Shown in pieces: positions 56,754 to 64,000 of a stretch of DNA of 64,000 nt. Where the stretch lies: NCBI GenBank assembly GCA_031308135.1, contig JAHLJT010008756.1, positions 135,858,949 to 135,922,948 of the forward strand, written 5' to 3'. This DNA is from Acheta domesticus. Lineage: Eukaryota; Arthropoda; Insecta; Orthoptera; Gryllidae. Each line of letters starts with the position of its first letter. Position 1 is the first letter of the stretch. A program made the position numbers and the translations under genes. The notes below the pieces were generated by a model. It was not told the origin of the DNA. It was given only the letters and a program-made list of their open reading frames with translations, and ran no database searches.

Positions 56754-58126
56754 GATCGTTAAACTCTTTCAATTATTCTATTAATTGGATGACAAGTATC
56801 AATTAATCGATTAATTGTACATAGATCTAGGGAGAAATAAAATAGAATTTTTGAAATAATTGAAGGCAAACAAAGAGTTTTAAATGCAATTTAAAATAAA
56901 CCTTATTAGCTGTATCCATAAAATATAAGAACAACTAAAATAATGTTCATCAACTATTTTTATATTGTGAATCATTACACTATTAAAACACAAGATTATT
57001 GAAATCTAATAATGTATAGGGGTCCCCAGTAAATTTTCAAATAAGCAAAGAAGAAACTACATAAGACAAAAAATGTACATTCCAGAATTAAGTATAAAAG
57101 CACAAAAATATGCAAGGGAAAAATAATTCGTTTCATACCAATTGCAATGTAATTTATGTTTCTTACAAATCCGAATGTAATGTGCATTTATTAAATACAA
57201 TTAACATTTGGTCCTAACTTCATGATTATATAATAAAAACGCATATTCTAAACGAAATTGAGGTTCTTACTGTTCTTCCTAGCGTTAAAATGTCTTTTCG
57301 TCATTTAGCACAATTTATTGTGAAACAATTGATGTAAGCCGCTATGATCCCAGAATTGGCCGATGCAACAGCGGACAAACAACGGCGTCCACTGCAAATC
57401 AGCCTATTTAACTCCTTACTCTATCGTCACACAAGGATAGAGTTTTCAGTAATTCTAAATACATGATTCACTATCATATACATACGTTATACACTATATA
57501 ATGAGGGAAAATTAATGAATTTGTAACATTGTTAGGCAACAGAAAAATGCCTAATATTGTATTTTAGTATATGCTTAGAAACGACAAAAATAAATGTTCT
57601 AATTGTCTTTAATGCCCACTGTCGTATGAAAGAGGCCTAACAAATAATTCTTTTACTTGAGCCTTCCTTACCTTCTTGGAAGAACATCTGGGACGGTGAG
57701 ATATCAGTGTCGGAAGACGGGGTTATCGACTTGCCCCCAGAATCGCGAGTGATATGTTTGCGTGCGAATCTGAGCCCAGCACTCACCCGTGGCGCACCGG
57801 TCACCTACGACTCATAGCTTCTCTTCTTTGTGTGAAGAGTTGTAGAGAACGCGAACTCTTCGTTTCTAAAGATACTACAGAATTTCATATTCAAACCAAA
57901 TGACATCCTCGATCTAGAACTAAACAAAAAAATTGAAGTTCATACCGATCGAGTGGGATTAGTAAAAGTGAAAATGATTTTCACATAAATATTTAACCAA
58001 GAATAGAAGAAAATTAAATTAAATTAAATTTCAAGAAAAAAGGCTTCGAAATTTAAATATGCCTGGCCCTTGAAATACCTACATTGATGAATATTTATTT
58101 TGTGTATTTTAATGTACGAGTTGTTA

Positions 58127-58184
<58 letters not shown>

Positions 58185-58185
58185 C
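56754..58185. repeat. Duplicated block, copy 2 (interrupted by the LTR element)
   Basis: Near-identical to 52166-53590, starting at the first base after the gap and ending inside the (TA)n tract, where the left LTR begins at 58186. The (CA)n and everything that follows it in copy 1 are missing here. Confidence 0.93.
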
Positions 58186-58574
58186 TGTAGCGGTACGCTA
58201 TTTTTAATATTTTTTAAATTTCACAAATAACTGTCGATGCGAGGCGTCACCCCCGCAGCCGCCAGCCGGGTCGGCGCGCCCCCTCCGCTAATGGAAGGGA
58301 TGACAGCACGCGCTCCTCTAAAGTTTATGGCCATCGTCCGCGAGTCGACCCTCATCCCGTCACGCACCCGGGCGCCGAAGAAGAGATTAGAGACGTGTGC
58401 TGATCCCGCCGTTCCGGGTATCATGCGCACTAAGTACCCAGACCGTCCTTCGCAGTTTTCTCCAGGGGTCCCAACGGACATTCCGCGTACCCTTTACTGA
58501 CCTACTTCCGAAGTCAGACGGAGAGCGTTTTCCAGACAGAGATAGGGCTACGGAAAATTCCTAGAATCACCGGA

Positions 58575-58625
58575 CCTGATTGGCCGAGGACAAAATTACG
58601 GCGTAGTAGCACTTAGCCAATCAGG
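58575..58625 (+). promoter_or_regulatory. Inverted CCAAT-box pair in the LTR
   Basis: CCTGATTGGC (58575-58584) and its perfect complement GCCAATCAGG (58616-58625), 31 bp apart. Inverted CCAAT boxes are common in promoters; the same pair is in the right LTR (63179-63229). A role in LTR transcription is inferred. Confidence 0.5.
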
Positions 58626-58754
58626 GGCAAAATTCCGTGGGGTGGGAGCGATTTTGGGGCACTTTTGAATTTTCGGGGTGGCGGAACGAGGAGACCTCCA
58701 GGCTAGCGGCGTAGGGGAGAGCATCACTTCTTCTTGTTCGATTGAGCTGGGGGG

Positions 58755-58874
58755 GGCGAGCGCCGCGGAGCGAGTAACAGCTCCGGCGCCGCGTTCGAGG
58801 GCTACGTGTACTCGACTTGTCTTGGGTGGCGAGCGCCGCGGAGTAAGCGATAGCTCCGGCGCCGCGTTCGAGGG
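58755..58874 (+). repeat. 47 bp direct repeat pair in the LTR
   Basis: GGCGAGCGCCGCGGAG… at 58755-58801 recurs at 58828-58874 with a few differences; both copies contain the palindromic CGGCGCCG. The pair is also in the right LTR (63359-63478). Tandem units in the U3 region of LTRs often act as enhancers, but that is inference here. Confidence 0.75.
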
Positions 58875-59495
58875 AGAATTATTATTTTGGGATTTAGTTC
58901 GTGGACACTGAGCTCTGCCGTGGGCAGTGACCGGTGACTAGTTTTCTCCGAGATTCGTGATCGTGATAACTCCAGAGAACTTTCCGTGAGAACTACTAAT
59001 TTGTGTGAACGGAATTCGCGATCATTCACGATCCGGGCCAGCTGACCGTCGCCGCCGCCGCCGTCACCGCCGCAGCCGCTGTCGCCGCCGCCGCTCCTTT
59101 GGTAGCTACTGTGGAAGGACGTTTCTCGGCCTGGCAGGGCCATCTCAGCCGCCCGACCCAGACGGAGAGAAGCCGCGACCCCCGCCGCCGACGCCGAGGG
59201 CCGCCTACACGCCGCCCCATTCAGGCATAAACTTCGGTCAACGACCGCCAAAGAACTATTGTGCATTGCTGTGCCGCGCTTAGGCACTTGTTTCCTCATT
59301 ATTGTCAGCCAGAAGGCGAATGGCCTAGAGTTTGTTGGGGCCTGTAAAGGAATTTAATTGTAATTCTCGTTCTTTATTTTTTTTTGATTTAAGTTTTATC
59401 TCATTTTTTTCTTTCGTTTATAACTGAGCTCATCAGGTAGGGCCTTTCTTAACTCTTTGAATCACTGTAACTTCCCCGGCCTATTATTAGGCGGG

Positions 59496-59501
59496 AATAA
59501 A
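59496..59501 (+). promoter_or_regulatory. Polyadenylation signal AATAAA in the LTR
   Basis: AATAAA followed within ~10 bp by a T-rich stretch, in the last fifth of the LTR, where R/U5 polyadenylation would be expected. Confidence 0.5.
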
Positions 59502-59729
59502 CCTTTTTTATTTGCTTTACCAACCACTGAATTGTTTCTGTAGTTAGCAAACGCCTTACGACTCCTTCCATCCGAGTTAGATTCTAAGCAGGTGACAAAG
59601 TTGGCCGACTGAGCTAGGCCCGGGCCGCCCTCGTTGACTTCGGCGCACACCCACGCCGCCGGAGCTCGACGCTGTGGTTGACGATCGACGCCACCGTGTG
59701 GCTCGATAACGAACCGTGGGTGTGACAAT

Positions 59730-59748
59730 TGGCTTTCCCAAGTGGGGC
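59730..59748 (+). other. Primer-binding site (putative)
   Basis: TGGCTTTCCCAAGTGGGGC, two bases after the LTR end. It starts with TGG, complementary to the CCA end of a tRNA, and ends in GTGGGGC. It loosely resembles the lysine-tRNA type of site, but the tRNA cannot be fixed by eye. Confidence 0.55.
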
Positions 59749-59809
59749 TCGATAGTACCACAGATACCCAGTAAAACGCCCTAGAATCAATTCATGTCTC
59801 AGTGCCAGT

Positions 59810-61253
59810 TTGATAATAGTCGCAGAACCTAATTTTTTATTACTGTTGTTTTTTTTTAAATGGATGGAAGGACGCTGCTACGAAAAGAACAATTTGTGGT
59901 CTGGTAATGATATTATTTATTATTGTATTTTGTGTATAAGTGTTATTGTTTTGTGCTTTGTGTGTTGTGAATACCGTGTGCGCGTTTCACGCAAAACAGC
60001 CAAAATGCTGGACGAATCAGGCGTCGATGTGGCGGGAGAGAGCAGTTCGGGGGAACAGCCTGCGCCCGAGATCACCCTAAGTGAACTTATGCGAGTTCTC
60101 ACGAAGCAAATCTCGGAAAGCAGTAAAAGACATGAGGAAAGATTTGACCGGCTAGACAGTTGTTTGGTTGACCAGGCCGCGAAACTAGAAAATTTGGAGG
60201 CGAAATTTGATCACAAAATAGGAACTTTGCAGAATCAGTTAGAGGGTAGATGTGGGAAAATTGAAACTAGCGTGGAGACTTAGGCCAGGAGTTAGAAAGT
60301 TCTAGGGCCGAGGCAAGGGGAAATATTATCAAAATCGAATCAGAAATTAGTCAGAAACTTCAGGCATGTGACAGGAAAGTGGAAGCTTATTGCGAATCAA
60401 TTACTGAGAATATTGCCGAGGTTAAAACAGAAATGAACGGCAAATTCACGAAAATTGAAACCAAACTCAGCACGGAAGTGAGTGAAATCCATGGCAAATT
60501 CGAGAAATTAGGAGTTATTGAAGGGGAGAATATCAGGGACAGGGAAGAAAAGTTAAAGAAAGAAATAGACAAGAACTTAATAAAATTAGTAAGGGAGGAA
60601 ATCGAGAAAGAGAAAGAGAACGGTCCTATTGCGAATTCATCGGGAGGATCAGGGCTTAGATTCTCGTGGGCCCCTCACAAAATTTATGTTTTTGGGGAAA
60701 AGCAGATGAAAATCCAAAGGTTTTTCTCGACCGTGCCGAGAATTACATGGATTTGACGAAGGCAGTACCGTCCAAATTAAAACCTAAATTCATGCAGGAA
60801 CTTCTACGCGGAAATGCAGCCCTCTGGCTCACTGCACTTGCACATTCCCACAAACGTACGAAGAGTTTCGTACCAAGTTCCTTGCGCGTTACTGGAACGA
60901 ACAAACGCGTTACGAATTCGAGAGAAGATTCTAGAGACCAGGTGGGACAAAAGACGCGACCAATCTTACCTTGACTACGCCATGGAGAAAATCTCCGCTA
61001 TTAAATTGTGTGACCCCATGATAGAGGATAAAAGGTCATTTGGCTTTTGACCGCGCATTACCCTACCTATGTGCAAAATTTAATTAATAGTGTAGGATGT
61101 GAGGACCTCGATCGATTCCAGGAGCTGCTCGCTCAATTTGATAGGACTCGGGTAATTTCTTATGAGGATAATTGGGAGCGAAACCAAGGGAACGGCCAGA
61201 ACCGACCGTCATGGCGTCGCGATGACCGGAATCGGGGGAACGCTGCAAAATGA
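59810..61253 (+). pseudogene. Gypsy-type Gag, frameshifted
   Basis: Three consecutive open segments, 59810-60283, 60379-60756 and 60666-61253 (the last in two frames), together cover a Gag protein. A likely start is the ATG at 60005, after the upstream hydrophobic-looking leader. The first part is acidic and then coiled-coil rich (repeats of FDRLDSCL, LENLEAKFD, KIETKLSTE, IHGKFEKL). The second contains a capsid-like core with GKADENPKVFLDRAE, LKPKFMQELLRGNAALWL and a conserved YEEFRTKF-type stretch. The C-terminus is basic and Gln/Asn/Arg-rich (WERNQGNGQNRPSW) with no zinc knuckle that I can see. Gag builds the virus-like particle. At least three frame breaks prevent a full protein from this copy. 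Confidence 0.75.
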
Positions 61254-61479
61254 GCGACGCCCCACACCGGATTCTAATGAGAATCGAGGCGGGAACGCTG
61301 GGGACAGAAACGGTCAGCATGATTCCACTAGGCAGAGCCCGTTAAATTAGAACCGTTCGAGCCAGTAAGGTACCGGGGTCCCGAACGAGTTGTGTCAGAG
61401 TTACCCAATTTCCAAGGTAGTGTCAGGAACTACGCATTTCATGACTTAAATGACGATGCGAATGAACATGTGAAGGAAC

Positions 61480-61830
61480 TCGCACGGAAGTGCCCAGTAT
61501 CGAGTTTCTCACAGGAAATTTTAATGTACGCGCTCTAGTAGATACCGGCAGTGAGGTTAGCGCAATTTCAAAGAAATTTTACTCGCAACTAATAAGTGAA
61601 CGCATTCCAGTGCCAACTTTGCCTACGGTGTAAATGCTTCGTTGTAGGAATCGGGAAGAAGAAAAGTAAGCGATTTTCATGCAGGCCTTAATCTCACTAA
61701 ATTTTCGGGAAGTTTCATTCGACGTGCCATGTTTAGTCATAGAAGACTTGAATTATGATGTTATTCTAGGGGTAGATTTCTTGCGGGAAAATAACGGGAT
61801 AGTGGATTTTTCCAGAATATTGTGAGTTTC
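61480..61830 (+). pseudogene. Retropepsin (protease) region, frameshifted
   Basis: The active-site motif ALVDTGSEVSAIS is readable with the catalytic DTG codons at 61541-61549. After a stop near 61630 and a frame change, the second conserved part appears as DVILGVDFLRENNGIVDF (about 61755-61810), the flap-distal ILG element of pepsin-like retroviral proteases. The protease cleaves Gag-Pol. Its position between Gag and RT is the Ty3/gypsy order. It is interrupted, so not functional as read. Confidence 0.75.
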
Positions 61831-62514
61831 GGTGAGGGTAGGGAAATTGAGATACAAGATGACGAGGACAGACCGGACATTAGCATTTCATGTGGGTTTG
61901 GGGATTCGGGGGATGACGTGAGTGGAGTCATTAACAAGTGCTTGCTAGGAAATGATTCACTAAATGACCACGAGCGCCATCAGCTGCAGCAATTGCTCTG
62001 CAAATACGGCAACGTTTTCGATCGTCCCGTACATCCAATAAAAGACTTTTGCTTTCGGATCCAGGTCACCGATGACTCACCCTTTAAAGTGAAAAATTAC
62101 CCTATTCCGCAGTCCATTAGGGGGGAAGTCGATGAAACGATCAAAAACATGATTAGTGAAGGCATTATTGAGAGGTCAGTCACGGCCTACTTAAACCCGA
62201 TTGTTGTTGTCAAGAAGAAAGACGGGAAAGTTAGAATTTGTTTAGATGCACGACGAATCAACGAAGTTACAGTCCCAGAAAACGAGGCACCTCAAAACAT
62301 AGACGAAATTCTTTGGAAATTCAACAAAACTAAAAATTTTTCGGCCTTAGATTTTTCGAGTTCTTATTGGCAGATTTCCATCCACCCCGACGATAGGAAG
62401 TTCACGGGATTCTTATACAACGGCTTAACCTACGTCTGGAAACGTATGCCTCCTGCGGGACGAAAACGGCCTTCCAGCCGGAAAATTCAATTTTTTCAAC
62501 CTCCGTCCGTTTAA
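61822..62514 (+). pseudogene. Gypsy-type reverse transcriptase, N-terminal half only
   Basis: Open frame of 230 codons. The linker is acidic, then YGNVFDRPVHPI, then the RT fingers: IIERSVTAYLNPIVVVKKKD, RICLDARRINEVTVPEN and palm motif A, SALDFSSSYWQISI with the first catalytic Asp, then KFTGFLYNGLTYVWKRMP. The frame then slips at the conserved FG(L/T)KTA site and ends at 62512-62514. The catalytic YxDD, connection, RNase H and integrase are all absent: only ~275 bp separate the stop from the right LTR. This is a large internal deletion, so the copy is non-autonomous. The motif set is Ty3/gypsy (Metaviridae); I could not resolve the clade. Confidence 0.85.
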
Positions 62515-62774
62515 AGAGTAGAAGTCACTGACAACCTCTGCACACGATTCGGAGTACCTTGGGCTCGCGGTACAGTTCATGTTCTTCTTTGTTAAATTTT
62601 GTAGGGTTAATTAGAATTAAGATATAGTAGTAGTTGCAATTTTCTTAGTTACTGTAGAATGATTTTAATGTTAGACATCGCCATGTTATTTTTTTGAAAT
62701 TTCATCACGACGAGAAAAAAAATTCTCATTTCCAAATCTCAATTTTTCAAAGCCCCAATTTTTTTTCTCTATTC
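62515..62774. other. Non-coding remnant between deleted pol and the right LTR
   Basis: AT-rich 3' internal sequence with no frame of note. The deletion junction probably lies near its left edge. Confidence 0.5.
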
Positions 62775-62785
62775 GGAGGGGAGGG
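62775..62785 (+). other. Polypurine tract
   Basis: GGAGGGGAGGG just upstream of the right LTR start at 62790, the expected primer for plus-strand DNA synthesis. It is followed by CCAA before TGTAGCGG. Confidence 0.7.
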
Positions 62786-62789
62786 CCAA

Positions 62790-64000
62790 TGTAGCGGTAC
62801 GCTATTTTTAATATTTTTTAAATTTCACAAATAACTGTCGATGCGAGGCGTCACCCCCGCAGCCGCCAGCCGGGTCGGCGCGCCCCCTCCGCTAATGGAA
62901 GGGATGACAGCACGCGCTCCTCTAAAGTTTATGGCCATCGTCCGCGAGTCGACCCTCATCCCGTCACGCACCCGGGCGCCGAAGAAGAGATTAGAGACGT
63001 GTGCTGATCCCGCCGTTCCGGGTATCATGCGCACTAAGTACCCAGACCGTCCTTCGCAGTTTTCTCCAGGGGTCCCAACGGACATTCCGCGTACCCTTTA
63101 CTGACCTACTTCCGAAGTCAGACGGAGAGCGTTTTCCAGACAGAGATAGGGCTACGGAAAATTCCTAGAATCACCGGACCTGATTGGCCGAGGACAAAAT
63201 TACGGCGTAGTAGCACTTAGCCAATCAGGGGCAAAATTCCGTGGGGTGGGAGCGATTTTGGGGCACTTTTGAATTTTCGGGGTGGCGGAACGAGGAGACC
63301 TCCAGGCTAGCGGCGTAGGGGAGAGCATCACTTCTTCTTGTTCGATTGAGCTGGGGGGGGCGAGCGCCGCGGAGCGAGTAACAGCTCCGGCGCCGCGTTC
63401 GAGGGCTACGTGTACTCGACTTGTCTTGGGTGGCGAGCGCCGCGGAGTAAGCGATAGCTCCGGCGCCGCGTTCGAGGGAGAATTATTATTTTGGGATTTA
63501 GTTCGTGGACACTGAGCTCTGCCGTGGGCAGTGACCGGTGACTAGTTTTCTCCGAGATTCGTGATCGTGATAACTCCAGAGAACTTTCCGTGAGAACTAC
63601 TAATTTGTGTGAACGGAATTCGCGATCATTCACGATCCGGGCCAGCTGACCGTCGCCGCCGCCGCCGTCACCGCCGCAGCCGCTGTCGCCGCCGCCGCTC
63701 CTTTGGTAGCTACTGTGGAAGGACGTTTCTCGCCTGGCAGGGCCATCTCAGCCGCCGACCCAGACGGAGAGAAGCCGCGACCCCCGCCGCCGACGCCGAG
63801 GGCCGCCTACACGCCGCCCCATTCAGGCATAAACTTCGGTCAACGACCGCCAAAGAACTATTGTGCATTGCTGTGCCGCGCTTAGGCACTTGTTTCCTCA
63901 TTATTGTCAGCCAGAAGGCGAATGGCCTAGAGTTTGTTGGGGCCTGTAAAGGAATTTAATTGTAATTCTCGTTCTTTATTTTTTTTTGATTTAAGTTTTA
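62790..64000 (+). mobile_element. Right LTR of the same gypsy element (cut by window end)
   Basis: Matches 58186 to about 59399 with an offset of 4604, shifting by two bases after two single-base deletions near 63732 and 63756. About 330 bp of its 3' end, and the far target-site duplication, lie outside the window. Confidence 0.93.

Larger units (their letters stand above)
58186..59727 (+). mobile_element. Left LTR of a Ty3/gypsy retrotransposon (~1542 bp)
   Basis: Begins TGTAGCGGTACGC and ends GTGTGACA, i.e. TG...CA, directly followed by a primer-binding-like site. Its first ~1210 bp recur at 62790-64000 with only two single-base indels (both in short homopolymers near 59130-59160). It is long for a gypsy LTR and unusually GC-rich in the middle, with CGC/CCG trinucleotide runs. 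The open frames inside it on both strands are compositional. Confidence 0.93.

Noticed and set aside
55604..56806. 400- and 356-codon open frames
   Set aside because: Almost entirely unknown residues from the 1000-N gap.
58221..59299. Matched frames on both strands inside the LTR, some Arg-rich
   Set aside because: They repeat in both LTRs because the LTR repeats, and they derive from CGC/CCG runs. No known LTR-encoded protein fits.

Overview
This window is eukaryotic genomic DNA, AT-rich and dominated by repeats, almost certainly from an insect. A large-genome insect such as a cockroach, termite, stick insect or orthopteran would fit, but the order is a guess. The grounds are tRNA-derived SINEs, jockey-type and R4/Dong-type LINE relics, a mariner relic, a Penelope-like relic, Helentron-like ends, a Ty3/gypsy LTR element, GT-AG splice signals and no operon-like gene packing. 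No intact host gene is visible. Two N runs of exactly 100 and 1000 bases mark scaffold joins.

Layout. 1-3.7 kb: a chain of minus-strand LINE and SINE insertions, each beginning in the (TAA)n tail of the next. 4.6-8.2 kb: one copy of an unclassified repeat (called family A here) and broken jockey-type LINE pieces. 8.5-9.7 kb: two ~500 bp SINEs facing opposite ways, one with a perfect 15 bp target duplication, next to a GC-rich block. 10.7-12.1 kb: a LINE RT tail, another SINE and a plus-strand TAA cluster. 12.3-16.4 kb: family A and a tRNA-like SINE. 17.2-23.6 kb: the only host-like coding locus, two acidic coding blocks joined by a 4.35 kb intron with good splice signals but several frameshifts; the first block carries a ten-residue repeat. 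24.2-24.5 kb: a gap and a 15 bp minisatellite. 25.6-26.6 kb: a Penelope-like GIY-YIG relic with a hammerhead-like core downstream. 28.3-29.5 kb: family A and a mariner D,D34D relic. 33.6-35.0 kb: a second Dong-type LINE in the TAA tail of the same SINE type. 36.7-38.8 kb: a fully palindromic MITE and a hAT-like MITE. 42.6-44.5 kb: Helentron-like elements with a purine-rich satellite. 45.8-50.5 kb: a SINE split by family A, then another family A copy. 51-55.4 kb: fold-back repeats and another SINE. 52.2-53.6 and 56.8-58.2 kb: a near-identical duplicated block separated by the 1000-N gap. 58.2-64.0 kb: a young, internally deleted Ty3/gypsy element inserted in the (TA)n of the second block; its right LTR runs off the window.

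How the parts relate. The window is best read as layers of transposition. Dong-type LINEs and at least two SINE types all carry TAA tails and sit in TAA tracts, which suggests shared machinery and a self-renewing target. Family A is a non-coding repeat with at least nine copies or fragments here and a conserved terminal palindrome; it is the best candidate for something undescribed.
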